Positions 41,543 to 49,749 of a stretch of DNA of 64,000 bases are shown piece after piece. Every line of letters begins with the position of its first letter. The stretch's first letter is position 1. Origin of the DNA: Streptomyces griseus (GTDB lineage Bacteria; Actinomycetota; Actinomycetes; Streptomycetales; Streptomycetaceae); assembly GCF_900460065.1 (NCBI RefSeq), contig NZ_UAVD01000025.1:186001-250000 (forward strand), in the 5' to 3' direction. The notes under the pieces are model-generated. The model did no database searches. It was not told the origin of the DNA and was given only the letters and a program-made list of their open reading frames with translations. The position numbers and the translations under genes were made by a program.

Positions 41543-42439
41543 TCAGGCGTGGAGCCGCGCGAAGAAGGCCGCCATCTCCCCGTACACCGCCGCCGTGTTG
41601 TCCAGGTGGGCGTCGTGACCAGCGCCCGGGATCACGCCGATGCGCGTCCCCGGACGCCGGGCCCGCATCCGGTCCGCCTCGACCGGCTTCATCGCGCCAT
41701 TCTCGCCCCGTAGCACCAGCACCGGGCAGCGCACTTCATCCCATTCGTCCCAGTAGTGCCGCTGCGCGTTCTCCTGGACCGTGGCGACCATCACGTCCCG
41801 GTCGACCCGGGGATGCAGACCGCCGGGGCCCGCCACCAGCCCCGCCGCCCAGGCCCGGCCCCCGGGTCCGCCGCCGAAGAACGCCTCGGCCGTCTCCGTG
41901 TCCGGGAACGGCACCGGCCACGAGTCGAGCCAGTCGCCTATCTGTTCCGGCAGTCGAGGACTCGGCCCCGACGGGCCCGCCTCGATCAGGACCAGCGCGC
42001 GGCACACCTCCGGGTGGGCCGCCGCCGTCAGCAGGGCGGTGAGGCCGCCCATCGACTGGCCGACGAGCACCGTGTCCTCCCCCGCCAGTCCGAACCGGTG
42101 CGCCACCGCGAGGACATCGCGGACGTGTGCCGCCCGCGTCACGTCCCCGGGACGGCGGGTGCTCGCCCCGCTGCCCCGGGCGTCGAAGGCGATCACCCGG
42201 TGGGTGGAGGCGCACCGGGCCGCCAGCGCGTCCCACTCGCCGGCATGACCGGCCAGGCCGTGCAGCAGGAGAAGGGGCGGGCCCTCGCCGCCGTGGTCGG
42301 TGCAGGAGAGGCGTACGGGTCCGGCCCCGGCCGCCGCTCCCCGGTCCTCGACCGTCACCGTCGCCGTCACCGCCGTCGTCCCCGGTCCCACCCGACACTC
42401 CCCGCTCTCCACTCGCTCCACATCGCGTCCCGCACGCAT
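41543..42439 (-). CDS. Alpha/beta-hydrolase
   Basis: 298 aa from the ATG at 42439. It contains the oxyanion motif LLLLHGLAGHAGEW, FDARGSGASTRRPG, the nucleophile elbow VLVGQSMGGL (Ser) and a C-terminal His in PGAGHDAHLD. This is a cytoplasmic esterase- or hydrolase-like enzyme with unknown substrate. The start is uncertain: a GTG about 20 codons inside has GGGGAG six bases upstream and may be the true start. Confidence 0.85.
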   Translation of the reverse strand: MRAGRDVERVESGECRVGPGTTAVTATVTVEDRGAAAGAGPVRLSCTDHGGEGPPLLLLHGLAGHAGEWDALAARCASTHRVIAFDARGSGASTRRPGDVTRAAHVRDVLAVAHRFGLAGEDTVLVGQSMGGLTALLTAAAHPEVCRALVLIEAGPSGPSPRLPEQIGDWLDSWPVPFPDTETAEAFFGGGPGGRAWAAGLVAGPGGLHPRVDRDVMVATVQENAQRHYWDEWDEVRCPVLVLRGENGAMKPVEADRMRARRPGTRIGVIPGAGHDAHLDNTAAVYGEMAAFFARLHA

Positions 42440-42540
42440 CTCTCCGGCCCGCCCGGCGGTGCCGTCGCCCCGAACGCTAGCCTCGGGCCGAGGAGCCGAC
42501 CAGAGGCAACCACAGGGATACCGACGGCTCACGGGAAGCG

Positions 42541-42861
42541 ATGGTGGCGGCGATGGTGAAGATTCCGGCAGCGGCAGTGGCGGCGGGCGGGCTCGTCGGA
42601 GGCTACGGCGTCGCCCGGTGGACCGGGAAGCGGCCGCTCGGCGGCGTAGCGCTCGCCGCCGCCGGGTCCCTCGCCGCGTACGAGTGGAACCGCCAGGCCG
42701 GGCCGCGCAGCGCCGCCGGGCTGACGGCCGCCTACGTCGCCGCCTTCGCCGGATCGCACCCGCTCGCCAAGAAGGTCGGCGCCTGGCCCGCCGTCTTCAC
42801 CGTCGCGGGCGGCGTCGCCGCCGCTTCCTGGGCCGTCACCCGGCGCGTCGCGAACCCCTGA
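42541..42861 (+). CDS. Small hydrophobic membrane protein
   Basis: 106 aa, Ala/Gly-rich, with three or four hydrophobic segments (IPAAAVAAGGLVGGYGVAR, GGVALAAAGSLAAYEW, VFTVAGGVAAASWAV). Actinobacterial genomes commonly carry such small proteins; function unknown. A second in-frame ATG at 42553 is a possible start. The gene is divergent from the hydrolase and converges on DUF445. Confidence 0.7.
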   Translation: MVAAMVKIPAAAVAAGGLVGGYGVARWTGKRPLGGVALAAAGSLAAYEWNRQAGPRSAAGLTAAYVAAFAGSHPLAKKVGAWPAVFTVAGGVAAASWAVTRRVANP

Positions 42862-42919
42862 GCCACTCGCCGGGGGCCACCCCGCCCCCGGCCTCACCCC
42901 CGCCCCCAGGGCGGACCGC

Positions 42920-44386
42920 TCACCCGCTCAGCGCATGCGACACCGTGTAGATCGCCAGGCCCGCCAGCGCGCCGACCACCGTGCCGTTGATCCGGATGAA
43001 CTGGAGATCACGGCCGATGTGCGCCTCGATCTTCTTCGACGTCTGGTCCGCGTCCCAGCTCGCGACCGTGTCGCTGATGAGCGAGGTGATCTCCGCGCGG
43101 TACGTCGTCACCACGTACACCGCGGCGTCCTCCAGCCAGCCGTCCAGCTTGCCCTGGAGCCGTTCGTCGCTCGACAGCCGCGCGCCCAGCGACATCAGCG
43201 AGGCGCGCGCCCGCAGCCGCAGCTCGCTGCGCTCGTCCTCCGCCGCGGAGAGGACCATCGTGCGGACGGACGACCAGGCCGAGGCGATGACGTCCTGGAC
43301 CTCGCCGCGGCCCAGGATCTCCGACTTCAGCCGCTCCACCCGGGCCCGGGTGTCGGCATCGCTCTGGAGGTCGGCCGCGAAGTCGGTCAGGAACGTGTCG
43401 ATGGAGCCGCGCGCCGGGTGCTCCGGCATGTCCCGCATCTCCGTGACGAACCGCAGCAGCTCCTTGTAGACCCGCTCCCCCACCCGCTTGTCGACGAACC
43501 GCGGGGTCCAGCCGGGGGCCCCGCCCTGCACCGCGTTCATCACCGAGTCGCCGTGCTCCACCAGCCAGTCGTGCGCCCGTACGCAGATCAGGTCGACGAC
43601 CTTGCGGTGCCCGCCGTCCGTGACGACCTTCTCCAGCATCTTGCCGAGCCCCGGGCCGACCTCCACCGCATCCGCGCGCCGGGTGATGGCCTCGCCGACC
43701 ACCGCCTGCACATCGGAGTCCCGAAGGACCGTCAGCGCACCGCGCAGGGCCGTCGCCAGCTCGGCGGTGACCCGGTCGGCGTGGGCCGGCTCCGCGAGCC
43801 ACACACCGAGCCTCCGACCGACCCCCAGAGCGTGAATTCGGTCACGAATGACGTCTCCGGAGAGAAAGTTCTCGCCAACGAAGGAACCGAGGGACTGTCC
43901 CAGCTGATCCTTCTTGGTGGGGATGATGGCTGTGTGCGGAATGGGCAGGCCGAGCGGGCGCCGGAAGAGCGCCGTGACGGCGAACCAGTCCGCCAAGGCA
44001 CCCACCATCCCCGCCTCGGCAGCCGCCGCGACGTAGCCCGGCCAGCCCCCCACGCCCGAGTTCTTCGCCCAGGTGGCCAGGACATAGACGAGCGCGACGA
44101 ACAGAAGGAGGCCGGTGGCCGTGAGTTTCATGCGCCTTACGCCGCGCTGCTTCTCCTCGTCGGCGGCGGTGTACGCGAACGAGGCCAGCGAGCCCGCGCC
44201 CGCACCCGCACCCGGCCCCCGCGCCGCCCCCGGTGCCCGCCCCTGTTCCTGGGCCGGCGGCAACGCCGCGGGCTCCGACTGCTCCGACTTCTGCACCGCG
44301 TCCTCGCCCCGCTCCTGCTCGCCGGATCCGGTCCGTTCCATCCGCTCCACCCGTCCGCGTGCGTCTCGCCCCCGTGACGTACGCAT
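42920..44386 (-). CDS. DUF445 membrane protein
   Basis: 488 aa. An N-terminal low-complexity region of ~85 residues is followed by a membrane segment (GLLLFVALVYVLATW). The DUF445 signature comes next: AGMVGALADWFAVTALFRRP, GLPIPHTAIIPTKKDQLG and FVGENFLSGDVIRDRI. A long helical body and a C-terminal membrane segment (VVGALAGLAIYTVSHAL) complete it. Function is unknown; the family is widespread in bacterial envelopes. GGGAGG lies 8 nt before the ATG, which fixes the start. It is divergent from the GDSL esterase. Confidence 0.88.
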   Translation of the reverse strand: MRTSRGRDARGRVERMERTGSGEQERGEDAVQKSEQSEPAALPPAQEQGRAPGAARGPGAGAGAGSLASFAYTAADEEKQRGVRRMKLTATGLLLFVALVYVLATWAKNSGVGGWPGYVAAAAEAGMVGALADWFAVTALFRRPLGLPIPHTAIIPTKKDQLGQSLGSFVGENFLSGDVIRDRIHALGVGRRLGVWLAEPAHADRVTAELATALRGALTVLRDSDVQAVVGEAITRRADAVEVGPGLGKMLEKVVTDGGHRKVVDLICVRAHDWLVEHGDSVMNAVQGGAPGWTPRFVDKRVGERVYKELLRFVTEMRDMPEHPARGSIDTFLTDFAADLQSDADTRARVERLKSEILGRGEVQDVIASAWSSVRTMVLSAAEDERSELRLRARASLMSLGARLSSDERLQGKLDGWLEDAAVYVVTTYRAEITSLISDTVASWDADQTSKKIEAHIGRDLQFIRINGTVVGALAGLAIYTVSHALSG

Positions 44387-44483
44387 TGTCCCTGCCTCCC
44401 CTACTCCCGGGCCGCACGTCGAGTTCCCGACGGCCTGTCGCATCATGGGACCAGCACGATCATCACAAGGAGAAACACCGCAC

Positions 44484-45731
44484 ATGCCCAGGCGCCAGGG
44501 GTATGCCCTGCTCATCGCCCTCGTGGCGGGCACCGCCGTGCTCGCCGCCGCCGTCGCCTTCGGTACGACGCTGCTCTCCGGCTCCCGGTCGACACCGCTC
44601 CCGCCCGCCGAGACCCAGGCGGCGGCCCGTAACCCGGTGGCCCCCGCGGCCTCGGGCGGCAGATGGGTCACCACCTGGGCCGCCGCGCCCGTCCGCGCCG
44701 AACCGGGCACCGAGGATGGGCTCCCCGGGCGCACCATCCGCAACGTCGTGCACACCAGCATCGGCGGGGAGGTCGCCCGGATAACCCTGTCCAACCTCTT
44801 CGGCACCGGCCCCCTCGTCATCGACCAGGCCACCGTCAACACCCGGCCGGTGACTTTCAAGGGCGCCGCCGCCGTCACCGTCGCGGCGGGCGGACGGGTC
44901 ATCAGCGACCCGGTCGTGGTGCCCGTGGCCCCCGACTCCGACCTCCAGGTCGGCTTCCGCACCCCGCGGGCGGGCGGCCCGGTCACCTACCACCCGAACA
45001 CGCACCAGACCTCGTACCTGATCGACGAACGCGGCACCTGGTCCACCACCAACTGGCGCTATCTGACCGCCGTGGACGTCCGCAGCCAGAGCGCGCGCGG
45101 CGCGATCGTCGCCCTCGGGGACTCCCTGACCGCGGGCAGCGGCTCCACCACCGACGCCAACGCCCGCTGGACCGACGTCCTCGCCGACCGGCTGGGCGGC
45201 CGGTACGGAGTCGCCAACGCGGGGATCGCGGGCAACCGGGTCGTGGGCATCGGCCGAGGCACCGGGGGCCAGTCGGGCACCGACCGGCTCGACCGCGACG
45301 TCCTGGCGGTCGCCGGGGCCCGGACGGTCGTCGTGGCGCTCGGCATCAACGACGTGCAGCAGCACCCCCAGGAAGCCGACCCGCAGCGGATCGTGGACAG
45401 CCTGCGCGCCCTCACCGACCGGGCGCACGCCCGCGGACTCAGGGTCGTCGGCGCGACGCTGACCCCGTTCGAGGGCTTCGCCACCTGGACGCCCCAGCGC
45501 AACGCCGTGCGCCTGGCGGTCAACGAGCAGATCCGGGCGGGCGCGGTCTTCGACGCGTACGTGGACTTCGACGCGGCGGTACGCGACCCCTCCGCACCGA
45601 ACCGGATCCTCGCCCCGTACGACTCCGGCGACCATCTGCACCTCAACGACGACGGATACCGGGCGCTCGGCGACCGGCTGGACCTGAAGGTCCTGGACCG
45701 GGCCGGCGCACCCCGGTCCGACGCGCTGTGA
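44484..45731 (+). CDS. Secreted SGNH/GDSL esterase-lipase
   Basis: 415 aa. The N-terminal signal or anchor segment (ALLIALVAGTAVLAAAVAFG) is followed by a beta-rich domain to ~200. The SGNH domain contains block I IVALGDSLTAGSGS (nucleophile Ser), GIAGNRVVG (Gly block), VVALGINDVQ (Asn block) and GDHLHLNDDGYRALG (Asp and His). It hydrolyses ester bonds of unknown substrates outside the cell. AAGGAG lies 10 nt before the ATG. Confidence 0.9.
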   Translation: MPRRQGYALLIALVAGTAVLAAAVAFGTTLLSGSRSTPLPPAETQAAARNPVAPAASGGRWVTTWAAAPVRAEPGTEDGLPGRTIRNVVHTSIGGEVARITLSNLFGTGPLVIDQATVNTRPVTFKGAAAVTVAAGGRVISDPVVVPVAPDSDLQVGFRTPRAGGPVTYHPNTHQTSYLIDERGTWSTTNWRYLTAVDVRSQSARGAIVALGDSLTAGSGSTTDANARWTDVLADRLGGRYGVANAGIAGNRVVGIGRGTGGQSGTDRLDRDVLAVAGARTVVVALGINDVQQHPQEADPQRIVDSLRALTDRAHARGLRVVGATLTPFEGFATWTPQRNAVRLAVNEQIRAGAVFDAYVDFDAAVRDPSAPNRILAPYDSGDHLHLNDDGYRALGDRLDLKVLDRAGAPRSDAL

Positions 45732-45741
45732 GGCCCCGGGG

Positions 45742-45835
45742 GTGAGGCGCACGGGCCCTGAGGCGCACCGGGCCGTGAGGCGCACGGGGCCGGTAAGGCG
45801 CACCGGGCCGGTAAGGCGCACCGGCCCGTGAGGCG
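45742..45835. repeat. Tandem repeat TGAGGCGCACCGGGCC, ~17-18 bp, five copies
   Basis: Near-identical units of TGAGGCGCAC(C)GGGCC(GG) lie between the convergent esterase and DUF1707 genes. Two units begin TAAG instead of TGAG. The repeats are not part of either coding sequence. Confidence 0.85.
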
Positions 45836-45886
45836 TCGAGGAGGGCCGCGGGTGGATGCCGAGGCCCGGGGCCCCGGCCCGCCCCC

Positions 45887-46621
45887 TCAGAGTTCCTTGC
45901 GTCCGCCGCTGCCCGAGCCGCCGTCCGGGCCCCCCAGCTCGCGCCCGCGGCGCGCCTCCCGTTCGGCCTCCTTCGCCTCCTTCAGCCGGCGGCGCTCCGC
46001 CTTCGTCCGCTTGCGGTCCACGCCGACGCCGCCCATCAGGGCGAAGCCGGTGATCCGCACGTACGGGGCGTCCGGGGCCGGCTCGCCCTCCTCGTTGGAG
46101 CCCTCCCCGAAACCGCCCATGATGCCGACGCCCCGGACATCGACGTTCAGCTCGGGCGGCGCCGTCACATGGACGCCGCCCATGATGGTGATGCAGCGGA
46201 TGACGGTCTCGCGGTCCTCGAAGTTGGCCTCGCGCAGATCGATCTCGCCGCCGCCCCACATCGCGAACGCGGTGAACACCCGGCCGACCGTCCAGCGGCC
46301 CTTCCGGTTGAACCCGCCCCACATCGCGAACGCCCCCGTCGACGTGGCGTTGCCGCCGATCCTCGCGGGCCAGTTCGCCGCGGGGCTCCCCAGGGTGGCG
46401 GGCGCGGACGAGCCGACCGGGGCGACCACCGAGCCCGGTGCCGGAAGGTCCTGGACCAACGGCTCCAACTCCCCGTGCGTACGGGCCTTGTAAGCCGTTT
46501 CGAGACGCTGGTCGAACTCGTCCATATCCAGTCGGCCCTCGGCCACCGCCTCGCGCAGCATTTCCGCGATCCGCTCACGCTCGGCATCGGAGGCACGCAT
46601 GTCCGGACTCTCACTTGTCAT
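45887..46621 (-). CDS. DUF1707/LiaF-like domain protein
   Basis: 244 aa. DUF1707 occupies the first ~60 residues (MRASDAERERIAEMLREAV, LDMDEFDQRLETAYKART). This actinobacterial domain often precedes envelope-sensing modules. A cell-wall-active or LiaF-type beta domain follows with repeated GG motifs (FAMWGGGEIDLREANF, CITIMGGVHVTAPPEL, VGIMGGFGEGSN, GFALMGGVGVDRKR), then a highly charged helix. The hexamer TAGGCT ends 7 nt before the ATG at 46621 with no Shine-Dalgarno, consistent with a leaderless message; the ATG of MRASD is an alternative. Confidence 0.82.
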   Translation of the reverse strand: MTSESPDMRASDAERERIAEMLREAVAEGRLDMDEFDQRLETAYKARTHGELEPLVQDLPAPGSVVAPVGSSAPATLGSPAANWPARIGGNATSTGAFAMWGGFNRKGRWTVGRVFTAFAMWGGGEIDLREANFEDRETVIRCITIMGGVHVTAPPELNVDVRGVGIMGGFGEGSNEEGEPAPDAPYVRITGFALMGGVGVDRKRTKAERRRLKEAKEAEREARRGRELGGPDGGSGSGGRKEL

Positions 46622-46705
46622 ACCGCGCAGCCTATTGAACGCACCCGTTCCCGGCACAGACATGCAGGCCCATGACCTGCGCGCGCCGCTCCCCGAACGG
46701 GCCCG

Positions 46706-47866
46706 TCACGGTGCGGACTCGTACATCCTGGCGATCACGGCCTCGATGTCCGGTTCCCGCACCGACAGGTCGACCAGCGGGTAGTCCGCGGCGATCCGCG
46801 CCACCAGCGGGGCCGCCGACGCGGCGGCGGGGAACGCGAGCCACTGGCGGGGGCCCTCCACCTTGACCGCCCGCAGCACCGGCCCGCCGCCCGGCGCGGC
46901 CGACTCCAGCACGATCGGGGGGAGTTCGCTCTCCAGGTCCACCACGAGCATGCGCTCGCTCTCCCCCACCTCGTGGAGGCCCGCCAGCGAACCGTCGTAC
47001 ATCAGACGGCCGTGGTCGATCACCATCACCCGGTTGCACAACTGCTCGATGTCGGTGAGGTCGTGCGTCGTCAGCAGGACCGTCGTCCCGCGTTCGGTGT
47101 TCAACTCCTTCAGGAACCGGCGCACCTTGGTCTTGGAGATCACGTCGAGGCCGATCGTCGGCTCGTCCAGATAGAGCACCTCCGGATCGTGCAGCAACGC
47201 CGCGGCGATGTCGCCCCGCATCCGCTGCCCGAGCGAGAGCTGCCGCACGGGAACGTCCAGCAGTTCGCCCAGGTCGAGGAGTTCGACGCAGCGGTCCAGG
47301 TTCTCCCGGTAACGCCGGTCGGGAATCCGGTACATGCGGTGCATCAGCCGGTACGAGTCGCGCAGCGGCAGGTCCCACCAGAGGGTGGTCCGCTGGCCGA
47401 AGACGACACCGATGCGGTGCGCCAGGCGCGTACGTTCGCGAGAGGGGTCGATGCCCGCGACCCGCAGCCGGCCGCCGCTCGGCGTGAGGATGCCCGTCAG
47501 CATCTTGATCGTGGTCGACTTCCCGGCCCCGTTCGGACCGATGTAGCCGACCATCTCGCCGCGGGCCACCGTGAAGCTGATGCCGTCCACCGCCCGCACC
47601 TCGCGGCGTTCACGGCGCAGCAGGCCGGTGCGGCGGCGGACCTGGAAGACCTTCTCGACGCCGTCGAGCGTGATGAAGCCGTCGCTGTCCACACCCGTGG
47701 CCGGGGCCTTGCCCGCGGCTGCGGGAGAGGCCGCGCCCGAGGCCCCGGGCGCGTCCGTGGCCGCGTCCGTGGCCGGGCTCGTGCCCACACCTGCGCCCGT
47801 ACCCGTACCCGTATCCGTGCTCGTACCGTCACCCATGCCCATGCCCGTGCCCTCCTCCGTGCTCAC
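46706..47866 (-). CDS. ABC transporter ATP-binding protein
   Basis: 386 aa. Walker A is GYIGPNGAGKSTTIK, the Q-loop is IGVVFGQRTTLWWDLP, the signature is QLSLGQRMRGDIA, and Walker B is VLYLDEPTIGLDV with H-loop LLTTHDL. The N-terminal ~60 residues are low-complexity Gly/Thr/Ala. It pairs with two ABC-2-type permeases encoded upstream. GTG at 47866 overlaps the permease stop (GTGA), but GGAGGAGGG inside the gene also favours an ATG at 47842, which would drop eight residues. Exporter substrate unknown. Confidence 0.92.
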   Translation of the reverse strand: MSTEEGTGMGMGDGTSTDTGTGTGAGVGTSPATDAATDAPGASGAASPAAAGKAPATGVDSDGFITLDGVEKVFQVRRRTGLLRRERREVRAVDGISFTVARGEMVGYIGPNGAGKSTTIKMLTGILTPSGGRLRVAGIDPSRERTRLAHRIGVVFGQRTTLWWDLPLRDSYRLMHRMYRIPDRRYRENLDRCVELLDLGELLDVPVRQLSLGQRMRGDIAAALLHDPEVLYLDEPTIGLDVISKTKVRRFLKELNTERGTTVLLTTHDLTDIEQLCNRVMVIDHGRLMYDGSLAGLHEVGESERMLVVDLESELPPIVLESAAPGGGPVLRAVKVEGPRQWLAFPAAASAAPLVARIAADYPLVDLSVREPDIEAVIARMYESAP

Positions 47867-48759
47867 TGCCGCTCAACTGCCCGTGCTCCGATAGGCCCGC
47901 AGCCCCGCCCGCCACGCGATCCCCGCAGCGCCCAGCAGGCCACCGCCACCAGCGGCGGCAGGAACGCCACCCACTCCGGCAGATCGAGCGGGTACTCCCG
48001 GTCCAGCACGTACAGCGCCGGCAGCCAGCTGACGAAGGCCAGCGGCACCACGAACGTCACCCCGCGCACGAGGTCCTTCGCGAAGATCGTGGGCGGGTAC
48101 TGGAGCAGCGTCGTCCCGCCGTACGTGAAGGAGTTCTGCACCTCCGAGGCGTCCTGCGCGACGAACTGGAACGCCGCCCCGGCGACGAAGACCGCGCCGA
48201 AGATCGCCGCGCCGCTGAGCACCATCATCGGCAGCATCAGCACCTTCAGCGGCGTCCACGCGATGTCCAGCGCGACCAGCGCGTAGCCGAGGACCAGCAG
48301 CCCCTGTGTGATCCGCCCCAGCCGGCGCAGCGCGAACCGGTCCGCCGCGACCTGCGCCAGCACCGGGACCGGCCGCACCAGCAGCGTGTCGAGCGTCCCG
48401 TCCCGGACCCGCCGGCCCACCCGGTCCATCGAGCCCAGCAACATGTCGCACAGCCCGAACGCGGTGGCCGACAGGCCGTACAGCAGGGCGATCTCCGGCA
48501 GGGTGTAGCCGCCCAGCGCGTCGACGTGCGTGAACATCAGCAGGATCGTCACGAAGTCGAAGGCCGTCACCGCGAAGTCCCCGAGCACCGTCATGGCGAA
48601 CGAGGCCCGGTACGCCATCGTCGAGCGCACCCACATGGCCATGATCAGCCCGTACGCCCGGACGCCCTCCAGCAGCCGGGGGTGCTCCGGGAACGGGAAC
48701 GCCTCCGGCGCCCGGGACACTCCGGGCTCCCGGTCCGTCCGCACCACGCTCTCAGCCAC
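47863..48759 (-). CDS. ABC-2 family permease subunit
   Basis: 298 aa with six likely membrane segments. The pattern RVGRRVRDGTLDTLLVRPVP is typical of the ABC-2 family (PF06182-type) that works as a two-permease exporter. GTG at 48759 is used; it overlaps the end of the other permease gene by eight bases. It forms an operon with the ATPase and the second permease. Confidence 0.88.
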   Translation of the reverse strand: MAESVVRTDREPGVSRAPEAFPFPEHPRLLEGVRAYGLIMAMWVRSTMAYRASFAMTVLGDFAVTAFDFVTILLMFTHVDALGGYTLPEIALLYGLSATAFGLCDMLLGSMDRVGRRVRDGTLDTLLVRPVPVLAQVAADRFALRRLGRITQGLLVLGYALVALDIAWTPLKVLMLPMMVLSGAAIFGAVFVAGAAFQFVAQDASEVQNSFTYGGTTLLQYPPTIFAKDLVRGVTFVVPLAFVSWLPALYVLDREYPLDLPEWVAFLPPLVAVACWALRGSRGGRGCGPIGARAVERQ

Positions 48760-49552
48760 CCTGCACCACCACCCTCCTGGTCGCCACGGTCTGCAGCAGA
48801 CGGCCCGCCAGCAGCAGCACCACCGCCCAGCCGCCCTGGAACGCGTACGCCTCCACCAGCCCCCACCCCGTGTGCTTGCCGAGGAACACATCGGCCGGGA
48901 CCTGGAGCAGCGAGGACCACGGCAGCGCCCGCGCCACCTCGCCCAGCAGCCCGGGGAACAGGTTCAGCGGCAGCAGCATCCCGGAGAAGAACAGTCCGGC
49001 GAGCGACACGATCCGCATCGCGCCCGCCCCGTCCATCAGCCAGAACGCCGACATCGCGACCAGATAGCGCACCGCGAAGCTGACCACCACCCCGAGGAAC
49101 ACCGAGACGAGGAAGGCCGGCCAGGTCCACAGCGAACCGGGGAGCGCCAGGTCGAAGGCGAGCGCCCCCAGGAACATCGGCGCGACGCCCCGGCCCAGCA
49201 GATGGAACGCCGCCCGGCCCAGGTCCCCCGCCAGCCACCAGAGCTGGAGGTCGACCGGGCGGTACAGATCGACGGCGATGTCCCCCGTACGGATACGCTC
49301 CGTCAACTCGTCCTCGAAACCGCCGCCCATCATGGCGCAGGTCATCAGCAGGGCCTGCCCGAGCCAGACGTAGGTCAGCGCCTGGGACGTGTCGTACCCG
49401 CCGAGCTGCGGACGCACGTCCCACAGGGCGACGTAGGTGTACGCCATGATGAAACCGAAGACCGTGTTGGTGAACACCCCCGCGGCCGTAGCCGTCCGGT
49501 AGGTGGCGTAGCGCCTGAACGCACCCCCGGCCACCACCGCGTAGAGCCGCAC
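48752..49552 (-). CDS. ABC-2 family permease subunit (first gene of operon)
   Basis: 266 aa, six membrane segments. The cytoplasmic loop FEDELTERIRTGDIAVDLYR matches the equivalent loop (RVRDGTLDTLLVRP) in its sister permease. GTG at 49552 follows GGAGAGGGG. The promoter should lie in the 197-bp gap shared with the divergent PBP gene, where I see no clear hexamers. Confidence 0.88.
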   Translation of the reverse strand: MRLYAVVAGGAFRRYATYRTATAAGVFTNTVFGFIMAYTYVALWDVRPQLGGYDTSQALTYVWLGQALLMTCAMMGGGFEDELTERIRTGDIAVDLYRPVDLQLWWLAGDLGRAAFHLLGRGVAPMFLGALAFDLALPGSLWTWPAFLVSVFLGVVVSFAVRYLVAMSAFWLMDGAGAMRIVSLAGLFFSGMLLPLNLFPGLLGEVARALPWSSLLQVPADVFLGKHTGWGLVEAYAFQGGWAVVLLLAGRLLQTVATRRVVVQGG

Positions 49553-49749
49553 GTCGTCCCCTCTCCCCCGCCGCCACCGGCTCCCGGCACCAAAGCGCAC
49601 GAGCCTAGTGCAGGCGCACCGGGCCCCGCGACCGTGTTTTCGGGACGGCGATGACGACCGGTGGAGGGAACGGAACAGAGAGAACCGAAGATTTTCGGAC
49701 TAAACGGGCACTATGGGAGGACTGACCACGCCCGAGGAGCCCCACGGAC

